Positions 8,349 through 17,602 of a stretch of 64,000 bases of DNA are shown in pieces. The position numbers were made by a program, and so were the translations under genes. How positions within the stretch are numbered: position 1 is the first letter of the stretch; the number at the start of each line of letters is the position of its first letter. The notes below the pieces were generated by a model. That model ran no database searches. It saw only the letters and a program-made list of their open reading frames with translations, and was not told the origin of the DNA. This DNA comes from Sulfurovum sp. UBA7648 (GTDB taxonomy: Bacteria; Campylobacterota; Campylobacteria; Campylobacterales; Sulfurovaceae). The stretch lies in assembly GCA_002483605.1 (NCBI GenBank), contig DLIG01000015.1, forward strand, positions 66,707 through 130,706, in the 5' to 3' direction.

Positions 8349-10357
8349 TGGCCGGGGTACTTTTCTCAACATGGCGAGGTGAACTCATTGATAATCGCAA
8401 TAAAGCAATCGATGAACGAACGCCTAGTGCATTTACTTTGCCAGAGAATTATACTGCCAATAAGGCTTCCAAAGCTTTTATTGGTTGGGACGGCGTTGCT
8501 CTTTTTGATGGTGACATAGATGTGGTAAAATTGGCCACGCAATATGCTGCACAATATCAGGTTTATTCAGAAGCATGCGGCAGATGTGCGCCAGGCAGAT
8601 GGGGCGGACGGATATTGTATGATCTGCTTGATAAAATAGCTAGAGGAGAAGGCTCGTATAGTGATATAGATCATCTAAAAGAGGTAAGCGAAACAATGAT
8701 GCTTACATCTAAATGTGAGATCGGACGTACGGTTCCAAAACCTATATTGGATCTAATGGAACATTTTAGTGATGAATTTAATGATCTCATCGATAATCAA
8801 AAACCGTCAAAACATTATAATGTTGAAGTGAACTATATAGCAAAAGTAACAGCACCGTGTACAGATATGTGTCCGGCCCATGTTGATATACCGGCTTATA
8901 TTGAAGGTGTACGAGATATGCAGTTTAGTGATTCATTGGCAGCAACTCGGCAAACTATGCCACTAGCACATACTTGTGGCAGAGTTTGCCCTCATCCATG
9001 TGAAGATGCATGCAGAAGAGTCAATCTTGACAGTCCCGTATCCATAATGGAGTTAAAAAGGCTTGGAGCTGATTATGAAACAGATCACTCTCTTCCTTGG
9101 CAGCATCCGTATGAGCCAAAACCGCTTCGTAACGATGGCAAAAAGGTAGCCATTATAGGCGCAGGACCTGCAGGGCTTACTGCTGCTTATTATCTGGCAC
9201 TTGAGGGTATCAAAGTAGATATTTTTGAAGAACTTCCGGTACTTGGCGGTGAAGTTGCAGTCGGCGTGCCGCAATATCGTATGCCGATAGAAAAATACAA
9301 TAAAGATATAGAACTCGTCACTTCTATGGAAGCAGTAACTGTATATACTAATCATAGAGTAGATGCAGCTAGGCTAAAAGAGATAGATGAAGAGTATGAC
9401 GCTACATTGCTTGCTTTTGGTACAAGATTATCCAAAAAAGTAGGTGCGGATAACGAGAAGCCTGACATGAAAGGTTATTGGGGTGCGATATCTATGCTTG
9501 ATAAGGTAAACTTATGGCATAAATACCGCATAGGAAGTCCAGCACAAGAAGATCTTAAAGATAAAGTTGTAGTTTGTGTTGGCGGCGGATTTACATCTAT
9601 GGACGTAGTGAGATGCTCTATACGCGAAGGTGCAAAAAAAGTTATTATGCTTTATCGACGCGATGAAAAAACTATCATTAACAATACTACATACGAAGAG
9701 TATCATGAAGCAGTAGAAGAGGGAGTAGAATTTATATTTCACTCTGCTGTTGAGAGAATATATGATGAAGACGGCAAGATAACAAAATTGCTTGTTAACC
9801 GTTTTGAGTTGGTGCCGGATCCAAACGGCGGAAGAGCACAGTTGATAAAAATTGAAGGCGGAGATTTTGAAATAGAATGTGATTATCTGATCCCTGCTGT
9901 TTCGCAAGCAGCCGATTTGCAACTATTGCCTGCAGAATGGGAACTTGCTCTGACTTCTTGGGGTACGCTTCTTACTAACGGCAAAGATTATATGACTTCA
10001 CGTGAGGGGCTTTTTGCTGCAGGTGATTGTGAATACGGACCAATGACCATAGTTAATTCTGTAGGACAAGCAAAAAGGGCAGCTTCAGTTATGGCTAGAT
10101 ATCTTGATAGCGGAAAGATCAGCTTGAGCGATGATGAGATTATGGAAGATCATCTAAAAGCACTCAAAGTATATAACAAAAAAGAAAAAGTTACAGGATG
10201 GATGCCAGGAATTGCTAGAGAAAATAGCGAAAAACTTGGTGTTGAAGAAAGAAAATACAATAACAAAGAGGTAAATTTAGGTTTCACAGGCGAAGAAGCG
10301 ATCAATGAAGCCGAGCGCTGTATGCGGTGCTATTATATCTCGATGGTGGCGGTGTAA
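8348..10357 (+). CDS. chimeric complex I input subunit: NuoF C-terminal-like domain fused to GltD-like NAD(P)H/FAD oxidoreductase
   Basis: This protein sits in the nuoF position. Residues 1-150 resemble only the C-terminal cluster domain of NuoF (EACGRCAPGRWGG, then Cys123). The third ligand of the usual CxxCxxC is Gly83, so the N3 cluster may be altered or lost. Residues 165-240 are the GltD-type N-terminal cysteine domain (Cys171, 175, 210, 214, 218, 222). From residue 265 a two-dinucleotide oxidoreductase follows: FAD motif GAGPAGL at 271, second nucleotide motif GGGFTSMDVVR at 412, the LYRR segment at 435 that in this family favours NADPH, and AAGD at 557. The C-terminus ends with CMRC. 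The NADH/FMN Rossmann part of NuoF is absent. I infer that the GltD module supplies electrons, probably from NADPH, or exchanges them with a ferredoxin/flavodoxin. Confidence 0.82.
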   Translation: MAGVLFSTWRGELIDNRNKAIDERTPSAFTLPENYTANKASKAFIGWDGVALFDGDIDVVKLATQYAAQYQVYSEACGRCAPGRWGGRILYDLLDKIARGEGSYSDIDHLKEVSETMMLTSKCEIGRTVPKPILDLMEHFSDEFNDLIDNQKPSKHYNVEVNYIAKVTAPCTDMCPAHVDIPAYIEGVRDMQFSDSLAATRQTMPLAHTCGRVCPHPCEDACRRVNLDSPVSIMELKRLGADYETDHSLPWQHPYEPKPLRNDGKKVAIIGAGPAGLTAAYYLALEGIKVDIFEELPVLGGEVAVGVPQYRMPIEKYNKDIELVTSMEAVTVYTNHRVDAARLKEIDEEYDATLLAFGTRLSKKVGADNEKPDMKGYWGAISMLDKVNLWHKYRIGSPAQEDLKDKVVVCVGGGFTSMDVVRCSIREGAKKVIMLYRRDEKTIINNTTYEEYHEAVEEGVEFIFHSAVERIYDEDGKITKLLVNRFELVPDPNGGRAQLIKIEGGDFEIECDYLIPAVSQAADLQLLPAEWELALTSWGTLLTNGKDYMTSREGLFAAGDCEYGPMTIVNSVGQAKRAASVMARYLDSGKISLSDDEIMEDHLKALKVYNKKEKVTGWMPGIARENSEKLGVEERKYNNKEVNLGFTGEEAINEAERCMRCYYISMVAV

Positions 10358-10359
10358 TC

Positions 10360-12606
10360 ATGGATATTAGAGAAAATAGATCACAAAAAATAAGCGTTAC
10401 CATTGACGGAAAGGTTTGTGAAGCTACAACAGAGGATACAATTTTAAGAATTGCAAGAAAAAATGGCATATATATACCTACTATGTGCTATTTGTCTAAA
10501 GTTGAACCTATAGCATCATGCCGTATGTGTGTTGTTGAGGTGGAAGGTGTAGAAGGTGCCATTCTTTCGTGTCAAGCTAGAGCTACAGACGGAGCAGTGA
10601 TAACGACCAAAAGCAATCAACTTTATAAACAACGACAAAATATCATGAAGCTTTATAATGTCAACCATCCTCTTGAGTGTGGCGTTTGCGACAAAAGCGG
10701 AGAGTGTGACCTGCAAAATAAAACACTCGAATTTGGTGTAAATGCACAAAGCTTTACAGCAAAAGACATGTCAAGGCCAGTTGAAAATTGGGGGTTTGTT
10801 TCTTATGATCCTGCACTTTGCATTATGTGTGAAAAATGTGTTAGAGTTGCCAATGAAATCACAGGAAATGAAGCTTTGCAAATAAGCACAGGCGGATATA
10901 AATCAGTTATTATTAATGTAAAAAAAGATTTTAACGATTCATCTTTGGGTGAATCGGCCGCTGTATGTCCAGTAGGGGCATTAGTAAGTACTGACTTCAA
11001 ATATACATCAAATTCATGGGAATTGGATAAAATACCTGCAACTTGTGCTCATTGCAGCAGCGGATGTTCGCTTTATTATGAAGTCAAAAATGATAAAATT
11101 TATAGAGTTACAAATGATTTTGAATTCAGATCATTATGCGGGGCAGGAAGGTTTGGTTTTGATTTTGCTAATGAAAATGTAAACAAAGATCATGAAGCAT
11201 TTGCAAATGCTATAAGTGCATTCAAAAAAGCAGATACTGTACGATTTTCTGCAATAATCAGCAATGAAGAAGCTCTTATGCTCCAAAAGCTAAAAGAGAG
11301 ATATGATTACAGATTGGTTTGCGATGAAGCATACGGATATCAACAATTTCTAAAAGCTTTTGGAAGTGTGAGCGGCGAAACTCTATACAGCGCCAATTTG
11401 GAGAGTTTGGGCAATTCAAAAGGCATCATTGTATTAGGCAGCCGTATAAATGATGACAATCCGATGGTAAAATACCACATTAACATGGCAAGTAAAAGAA
11501 ATCGTGCCAGAGTTATATATATGCATCCGATCGAAGATAGCAATATATCCAATATCGTTACACAATTTATCAAATACGAAGTAGGAAGTGAAGAGGGAGC
11601 AACTGCGCTTTTAGCAAATACTTTACTTCAAGACAAAGAACTGCCAAGCAGCCTTAGAGATTTTTTGAATGATTTGGATATCGGCAATATTAGTGCAGAG
11701 AGCAATATAGGCGAAGAAGAGCTAACTGCACTTGTACGGTCTTTAGATAAAAAAGCAGGATTTACACTTGTGGTCGGAAGCGACTTGTATAACCATCCAA
11801 GAGCTGTTCAGATAGCAAAACTTATAGGCGCCATACAAAAATATAGTGATTTTGATGTACTTTTGACCCCTCCTGCTACAAATGCCCTGGGTGTTTCACT
11901 TATTTGTACGTTGGATGATAAGGCCGGAGATTATACGATAGGATATAATGCGGTAGGTGATTTTGAATTGAGCTGTTTGGGCGACGGCGATCTGGATATG
12001 CCTGCGCTAAACCAACAAGAAGGAACATTGACAACTGTAGATAAAAGAGTTGTACCTACAAATGTGGCGTTATCATACAACGGATATGTCTTAAATGACA
12101 TAGCAAATGCATTAGGCTTAGAGGCTGTATATACGATCTATTATACATCTATACTGCCTACTAAAGCAGGCTTTAAAGCTATGGCTTTTGATGAATTGCC
12201 TTTTGGTTTTGATGTCTCAGGAGTAGAGCACCGCGGTTATCTATTGACTTCCAAAACTGTTAAAATGGTAGAAGCATTTGAAGAACTGGATGAAATTCCT
12301 ACATATGATGGCGCTATTATATATAGATGCAATGAAGCTGGCCAATTCAATATGCTAACAAATAGCATAGAAGCATTAAGGCAGGATGAGGTTTATCTCA
12401 AAGGTTCGGCGCAATTTGCAACTGTAGCAAAAATTACCGATGGGGATGAGATAGAATATATGGTTGACGGTATTAGATATAAACGCAGATTCAAACTTGA
12501 CTCATCATTAAAAGGCACCATAGCACTGCACCCAAACTATGATATAGGATTGGGCAGTACTCTGGTATCCTCTTATAGATTTAGTCATTTGGCGTTGGAG
12601 CAATAA
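10360..12606 (+). CDS. nuoG: NADH-quinone oxidoreductase subunit G, short copy (NuoG1)
   Basis: Large iron-sulfur subunit of complex I. Ligands visible: N1b at Cys43, 54, 57 and 71; N5 at His103 and Cys107, 110, 116; N4 at Cys154, 157, 160 and 203; N7 at Cys229, 232, 236 and 260. The rest is the molybdopterin-oxidoreductase-like region with no sign of cofactor function. At 748 residues it is 75 shorter than the following copy. A longer frame opens at 10327 inside the previous gene. ATG 10360, two bases after that gene's stop, fits the NuoG N-terminus. It shares long blocks with NuoG2 (LGDGDLDMPALNQQEGTL), so the pair arose by duplication. Confidence 0.92.
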   Translation: MDIRENRSQKISVTIDGKVCEATTEDTILRIARKNGIYIPTMCYLSKVEPIASCRMCVVEVEGVEGAILSCQARATDGAVITTKSNQLYKQRQNIMKLYNVNHPLECGVCDKSGECDLQNKTLEFGVNAQSFTAKDMSRPVENWGFVSYDPALCIMCEKCVRVANEITGNEALQISTGGYKSVIINVKKDFNDSSLGESAAVCPVGALVSTDFKYTSNSWELDKIPATCAHCSSGCSLYYEVKNDKIYRVTNDFEFRSLCGAGRFGFDFANENVNKDHEAFANAISAFKKADTVRFSAIISNEEALMLQKLKERYDYRLVCDEAYGYQQFLKAFGSVSGETLYSANLESLGNSKGIIVLGSRINDDNPMVKYHINMASKRNRARVIYMHPIEDSNISNIVTQFIKYEVGSEEGATALLANTLLQDKELPSSLRDFLNDLDIGNISAESNIGEEELTALVRSLDKKAGFTLVVGSDLYNHPRAVQIAKLIGAIQKYSDFDVLLTPPATNALGVSLICTLDDKAGDYTIGYNAVGDFELSCLGDGDLDMPALNQQEGTLTTVDKRVVPTNVALSYNGYVLNDIANALGLEAVYTIYYTSILPTKAGFKAMAFDELPFGFDVSGVEHRGYLLTSKTVKMVEAFEELDEIPTYDGAIIYRCNEAGQFNMLTNSIEALRQDEVYLKGSAQFATVAKITDGDEIEYMVDGIRYKRRFKLDSSLKGTIALHPNYDIGLGSTLVSSYRFSHLALEQ

Positions 12607-12607
12607 A

Positions 12608-15079
12608 ATGGGTGATATGATGAATGATAATAAAATAACACTGAAAATCGATGGGAAAACTTGCCAAGCGCAAGAGGGGGAATATATCCTTAATGTAGCC
12701 AGAGCAAACGGTATATTCATACCGGCTATTTGCTATCTGACTAGATGTTCACCTACGCTGGCATGCCGTATATGTTTGGTGGAAGCTGACGGCAAAAGGG
12801 TTTATTCTTGCAATACAAAAGCAAAAGATGGCATGGAAGTAACTGTCAGCAACCAAGAGATCCTTGAAGAACGCCGAGCTATTATGGAAGTTTATGATGT
12901 TAACCATCCATTGCAATGCGGTGTATGCGATCAAAGCGGATCTTGCGAATTGCAAAATTATACACTCGAACTTGGAGTGGATTCACAATCATATACAATA
13001 GCAGATACAGCTAGAGAGACAGCAAACTGGAGCAGCGTATTGCATTATGATCCGGCATTGTGTATCGTATGTGAAAGATGCGTGACAGTATGTAAAGACA
13101 TGATGGGAGATAACGCGCTTGGCACAACTCCTAGAGGCGGAAGTGAATTAAACAAAGAGTTAAAAGACAGTATGCCAAAAGATGCTTATGCTATGTGGAA
13201 TAAGCTTCAAAAATCAGTTATTGCACCTAGCAATGATACAGGATCAACCAATTGTAGTGATTGCGGAGAGTGTATTGCTGTATGTCCTACCGGTGCATTG
13301 GTCAGTAGAGATTTTGAATATACAAGCAATGCTTGGGAACTTAAAAGAACTCCTGCAACTTGCGCTCATTGCAGCAGCGGGTGTCAAATATATTACGAAA
13401 CAAAGCCTACTTCTATTTCTGATAGAAGCGAAAAGATATATAGGGTTACCAATGAATGGAATTATGTATCATTATGCGGAGCCGGAAGATTCGGCTACGA
13501 TTTTGAAAATCGTACAGCCGTTAAAAATGAAGAAGCTTTTGGAAATGCTATAGAAGCATTTAAAGCAGCAAAAGCAATTAGATTCAATTCGGTTATTACC
13601 AATGAAGAAGCTTTAATGCTCCAAACTCTTAAAGAAGAACTTGGAGTAAAACTCATTAACCCTGACGCAAAAGCTTTTCAAGAATTTTTAAATAGCTATA
13701 GCGCAGCTAGCGGTAAAACTCTTTGGAATGGGGATTACAAAGAGATGATGAAAAACAGTGATTTTATCATTAGTGTCGGTTCTGCTTTGCGTCACGATAA
13801 CCCGAATGTCAGATATGTTTTTAATAATATACAAAAGATGAACAAAGGTGCAGGGCTTTATTTCCATCCGGTAGGTGATAGTTTGATCGCCGGTTTGGGT
13901 AAAAATGTAGCCTGCATAGAACATAAAGTTAACCGTGAAGAAGCTGTACTTTATTGGATACTTGATAGATTTGCAAACAAAGATAAATTACCGGCAGAAA
14001 TCAGTGAGTATTTAGCAAGCTTCCATACTAAAACTGCTAAAACTATCAGTGAAACCGTAATGGAAGACGTAAAAGAGACTGTTGTCGATGATGAAAGCGG
14101 TGAGAGCAAAGAAGTTGTCAAAAAAATACCTAAAACTATTCAAAAAGAGATAGAAGTTGATAGCAGTGCCCTGCTTGAAGCATTTGATGCCCCGGCTGAT
14201 TTTGAAGATCTAGTAGAGAAGTTTTTGGCAAAAAAAGAGAGTTTTGCTTTAGTAGTGGGAGAAGATATGTATTTTCATCCGCAAGCTGACAACTTGGCAA
14301 AATTGGTAGCGCTTATCGAAAATACTACAGAGTTTAAAGTCTCAATAGTGCCGCCAAAAACAAATTCTTTAGGCGTTGCTCTTATTTGTGATCTTGATGA
14401 TGATGCTAGCGGATATACAATAGGATACAACGAAGCAGGAGATTTCAGATTGAGCGCTTTAGGCGATGGGGATCTGGATATGCCTGCACTTAATCAGCAA
14501 GAAGGTACACTAACCAATATGCATAAAAAAGTAGTACCGACAAATGCCGCATTGTCTTATGGCGGATATGAGCTCAATGATATCATGAATGCTCTTTTGC
14601 TCGGCAAGAGATTGACTATAGATTGGACAAAAGAGCTTCCTTCTAAAAAAGGTTTCCAAGCTGTAGAATTTGATTCATTGCCAAATAGATATACAAATGA
14701 TGGTGTTGAGCATAGAGGATATATGCTGGAGAGTCAAAAAACAAAGATCACTGTTTCTATGCCGGATAAAATGACTGCAAATGACATGAGCGGAGATATT
14801 GCGTATAGATGTAATCCGCAACGCCAATTCAATGAATTTACAGCCAAAGCACATCAGATCTTTGAGCCGTTTGCGCTATATGTAAGCCCTGCAAAAGCTG
14901 AGACTCTAGGCAAGAAAGCAGCATTTGATATTAACGGCAAGGAATTTGTGTTGGATGTTGTGATTGATGAGAAAATGAGCGGAGAGATAGTCAAATTGCC
15001 TGATTTCAAACACTCTAGCGAGATTTATGCCTTTTTTGGCAAAAATCGATTTAAACCAATAACTCTAAGGAAGGTATAA
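12608..15079 (+). CDS. nuoG: NADH-quinone oxidoreductase subunit G, long copy with an extra [4Fe-4S] cluster (NuoG2)
   Basis: Second NuoG. N1b ligands are Cys42, 53, 56, 68; N5 ligands His100, Cys104, 107, 113; N7 ligands Cys252, 255, 259, 290. Where NuoG1 has one N4 cluster, this copy has a full ferredoxin-type double motif: CIVCERCVTVC (Cys152, 155, 158, 162) and CSDCGECIAVCP (Cys216, 219, 222, 226), so it should bind an additional [4Fe-4S]. A charged insertion at about residues 476-518, rich in Glu, Lys and Val, is absent from NuoG1. The 823-residue length is like NuoG of Campylobacter and Helicobacter, so this may be the ancestral epsilon NuoG. GGAG lies seven bases before ATG 12608. Confidence 0.92.
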   Translation: MGDMMNDNKITLKIDGKTCQAQEGEYILNVARANGIFIPAICYLTRCSPTLACRICLVEADGKRVYSCNTKAKDGMEVTVSNQEILEERRAIMEVYDVNHPLQCGVCDQSGSCELQNYTLELGVDSQSYTIADTARETANWSSVLHYDPALCIVCERCVTVCKDMMGDNALGTTPRGGSELNKELKDSMPKDAYAMWNKLQKSVIAPSNDTGSTNCSDCGECIAVCPTGALVSRDFEYTSNAWELKRTPATCAHCSSGCQIYYETKPTSISDRSEKIYRVTNEWNYVSLCGAGRFGYDFENRTAVKNEEAFGNAIEAFKAAKAIRFNSVITNEEALMLQTLKEELGVKLINPDAKAFQEFLNSYSAASGKTLWNGDYKEMMKNSDFIISVGSALRHDNPNVRYVFNNIQKMNKGAGLYFHPVGDSLIAGLGKNVACIEHKVNREEAVLYWILDRFANKDKLPAEISEYLASFHTKTAKTISETVMEDVKETVVDDESGESKEVVKKIPKTIQKEIEVDSSALLEAFDAPADFEDLVEKFLAKKESFALVVGEDMYFHPQADNLAKLVALIENTTEFKVSIVPPKTNSLGVALICDLDDDASGYTIGYNEAGDFRLSALGDGDLDMPALNQQEGTLTNMHKKVVPTNAALSYGGYELNDIMNALLLGKRLTIDWTKELPSKKGFQAVEFDSLPNRYTNDGVEHRGYMLESQKTKITVSMPDKMTANDMSGDIAYRCNPQRQFNEFTAKAHQIFEPFALYVSPAKAETLGKKAAFDINGKEFVLDVVIDEKMSGEIVKLPDFKHSSEIYAFFGKNRFKPITLRKV

Positions 15080-15081
15080 AG

Positions 15082-16092
15082 ATGGATGCATTAGTTGTAG
15101 GAACTATCATTAAGATAGTTTTGGTATTGCTGATAGTTTCGGCGCTTGCCGGCTTTGGTACATATATCGAAAGAAAAGTTTTGGCATTTATGCAAAGACG
15201 GCTAGGGCCTGCCCATGTAGGTCCTTTTGGATTATTGCAAATTGCGGCTGACGGTATTAAATTGTTTACAAAAGAGGATATTATCCCTCAACATGCCAAT
15301 AAATTTATCTTCAGTTTGGCCCCGGTTATCACTGCTGCTACAGCATTTATAGCATTATCGGCTGTTCCGTTGTTCCCAACGTTTGTTATTCCAGAGTCAT
15401 TGCCTCTTATTGGCGGGGCAATAGTACCGTCAATTATAGCTGATGTCAATATCGGTGTCTTGTTTGTACTTGGCATGATGGCCGCTGGACTTTATGGGCC
15501 ATTGCTAGCCGGTATGGCACAAGCGAATAAATGGGGGATCTTGGGGTCTGCTAGAACAGCAGTGCAATTTTTAAGTTATGAGGTCGTAACAGGTCTTTCT
15601 GTGCTTGCTCCGATAATGGTAGTTGGTTCATTGTCATTGTTGGATTTCAATAATGCACAAACAGGAGGTGTAGGCTCTTGGTTGATTTGGCAGCAGCCAA
15701 TCGCATTCATACTATTTTTAATAGCCGGTTTTGCAGAGACCAATAGAACCCCATTTGACCTATTAGAGCACGAAGCTGAGATTATTTCAGGATATGTTAC
15801 AGAGTATAGCGGTCTTAGATGGGGTATGTTCTTTATCGGTGAGTATGCAAATATGTTTACTATAAGCATCTTGGCCGCAGTTATCTTTTGTGGCGGTTAC
15901 GGAGATATTGGTTTTGTCCCTGGATGGTTGGCTCTTCTTTTAAAAGTCACATTCTTTTTCTTTTTGATGTTGTGGGTAAGAGCTTCTTGGCCGCACATTA
16001 GACCGGATCAATTGATGTGGCTATGCTGGAAAGTCTTGATGCCGCTTGCTGTGATAAATATTGTTATTACCGGCATTGTAGTCATGATATAG
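15082..16092 (+). CDS. nuoH: NADH-quinone oxidoreductase subunit H
   Basis: Membrane subunit forming the quinone entry channel. Conserved segments are YIERKVLAFMQRRLGPAHVGPFGLLQ near the N-terminus, ADGIKLFTKED, AETNRTPFDLLEHEAEIISGY and LMLWVRASWPHIRPDQLM. About eight transmembrane helices over 336 residues. AAGGAAGG precedes the start, and the gene follows nuoG2 directly. Confidence 0.97.
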   Translation: MDALVVGTIIKIVLVLLIVSALAGFGTYIERKVLAFMQRRLGPAHVGPFGLLQIAADGIKLFTKEDIIPQHANKFIFSLAPVITAATAFIALSAVPLFPTFVIPESLPLIGGAIVPSIIADVNIGVLFVLGMMAAGLYGPLLAGMAQANKWGILGSARTAVQFLSYEVVTGLSVLAPIMVVGSLSLLDFNNAQTGGVGSWLIWQQPIAFILFLIAGFAETNRTPFDLLEHEAEIISGYVTEYSGLRWGMFFIGEYANMFTISILAAVIFCGGYGDIGFVPGWLALLLKVTFFFFLMLWVRASWPHIRPDQLMWLCWKVLMPLAVINIVITGIVVMI

Positions 16093-16107
16093 AGTTAGGA
16101 GAGAATT

Positions 16108-16737
16108 ATGCATGAAGAAATAATACACACAGACAATACGCCAAAAGAGAAGCAAAACTATGTAATGCTAAAACTTGGCCGTACTCCGGCTTACGGTTGG
16201 CCTGCATTTAAACAAGTAGCAAAACGTGCCGTAAGCGGCGAGCTTCTTGTGGGACTTTGGATAACATTAAAAGAAATGGTCAAAACACTCTTTATGGGCG
16301 GCAAACATACCACAATGTATCCATTTGAAAAGATGCCTATTGCGCCAAGATATCGTGCAATACACAATATGCTTAGACTTCTTGAGAGTGGACATTATAG
16401 ATGCATAGGATGCGGGCTTTGCGAGAAGATCTGTATCTCAAACTGTATTGCCATGGAAACAAGATACGATGAAAATCAACGCAAAGAAGTAAGCGAGTAT
16501 ACTATTAATTTTGGTAGATGCATCTATTGCGGATATTGTGCTGAAGTATGTCCTGAGCTAGCTATTGTTCATGGGGGACGCTATGAGACAGCAAGTGAGC
16601 AAAGAGCAAGCTTTTCGCTATTTGATGATATGCTTACTCCTATTGATATGCTAAAACAACAACAAGAATTTGCAGGTTTTGGTTCCGTTACACCAAATGC
16701 TGATGCAGCCATCAAAAAAACGCCGTTAGCGTATTAA
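16108..16737 (+). CDS. nuoI: NADH-quinone oxidoreductase subunit I
   Basis: Peripheral-arm subunit with two [4Fe-4S] clusters (N6a and N6b) that link NuoG to NuoB. Both ferredoxin motifs are intact: CIGCGLCEKICISNC and CIYCGYCAEVCPE. Total length 209 residues. It has a ribosome binding site (AGGAGAG) before ATG 16108. Order H-I-J is conserved. Confidence 0.97.
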   Translation: MHEEIIHTDNTPKEKQNYVMLKLGRTPAYGWPAFKQVAKRAVSGELLVGLWITLKEMVKTLFMGGKHTTMYPFEKMPIAPRYRAIHNMLRLLESGHYRCIGCGLCEKICISNCIAMETRYDENQRKEVSEYTINFGRCIYCGYCAEVCPELAIVHGGRYETASEQRASFSLFDDMLTPIDMLKQQQEFAGFGSVTPNADAAIKKTPLAY

Positions 16738-16748
16738 GGAGTCTATTT

Positions 16749-17303
16749 ATGTTTGAACAAATTGCATTTTATCTTTTCTCAATTTTGACCATTGGACTTT
16801 TCTTGGTGACAGTGTTTAGCAATAATATTTTATATGCCATGACATCTTTGGCTTCAGGTATGGTACTTATCGCCGGCTTTTTCTTTTTGAATGGAGCTGA
16901 CTTTTTGGGTGTGGTACAACTAATAGTTTATGTGGGTGCTGTTATGGCTCTATATGCTTTTGGTATGATGTTTTTCAATGTCACTAAAACAATAAAAGAA
17001 AATAACACATCTAATGTTACGGTGTTTGTATTGGGTGTTTCGATCGCTTTACTTATGGTATTGATGTTTGCAGCTCCAATTAGCCCGGAGGTTATTTTTG
17101 TTTCAGCAGCTCCTGAGCCAAATGCAACAAACCCTGAAGCTGTAGGCCTCGTATTGTTTACAAAATATTTGGTACCTTTCGAGGTAGCTGCAGTAATGCT
17201 GCTTATTGCTATGATAGGCGGTATTATTTTAGCAGGCAAGAAAATGGATCAAAGTCTTACAAAGACAGACGATGAAAATATCATACAGAAGGATATAAAA
17301 TGA
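16749..17303 (+). CDS. nuoJ: NADH-quinone oxidoreductase subunit J
   Basis: Membrane subunit with five predicted helices in 184 residues. The segment FLGVVQLIVYVGAVMALYAFGMMFF matches the conserved third helix of NuoJ, whose pi-bulge is linked to coupling. AAGGAGT precedes the start. It overlaps nuoK by four bases. Confidence 0.96.
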   Translation: MFEQIAFYLFSILTIGLFLVTVFSNNILYAMTSLASGMVLIAGFFFLNGADFLGVVQLIVYVGAVMALYAFGMMFFNVTKTIKENNTSNVTVFVLGVSIALLMVLMFAAPISPEVIFVSAAPEPNATNPEAVGLVLFTKYLVPFEVAAVMLLIAMIGGIILAGKKMDQSLTKTDDENIIQKDIK

Positions 17304-17602
17304 TAGGACTCAATCATTATCTTATAGTGGCTGGATTGCTCTTTGCGATCGGTCTTATCGGAGTTATTCGTAGAAGAAATTTACTTATGTTATTTTTTGC
17401 TACAGAGATCATGCTAAATGCAGCCAACGTTGCTTTTGCGGCTATATCTCATTATTACAATGACCTATCAGGCCAAATGTTTGCTTTTTTCATAGTAGCA
17501 ATAGCTGCAAGTGAGGTTGCGATAGGCTTGGGATTATTGATATTGTTATACAAAAAACAAGGTACGCTTGATCTTGACGATCTTGCAACGATGAAAGGAT
17601 GA
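17300..17602 (+). CDS. nuoK: NADH-quinone oxidoreductase subunit K
   Basis: Small antiporter-related membrane subunit (MrpC-like) of 100 residues and three helices. The two conserved intramembrane acidic residues are present in FFATEIMLNAANV and IAASEVAIGLGLLI, which belong to the proton pathway. It overlaps the genes on both sides by four bases. Confidence 0.97.
   Translation: MIGLNHYLIVAGLLFAIGLIGVIRRRNLLMLFFATEIMLNAANVAFAAISHYYNDLSGQMFAFFIVAIAASEVAIGLGLLILLYKKQGTLDLDDLATMKG

Noticed and set aside
8348..10357. Chimeric complex I subunit as plain glutamate synthase small subunit
   Set aside because: It lies within nuo with overlapping starts, carries a NuoF-like N-terminal domain, and no gltB is near.
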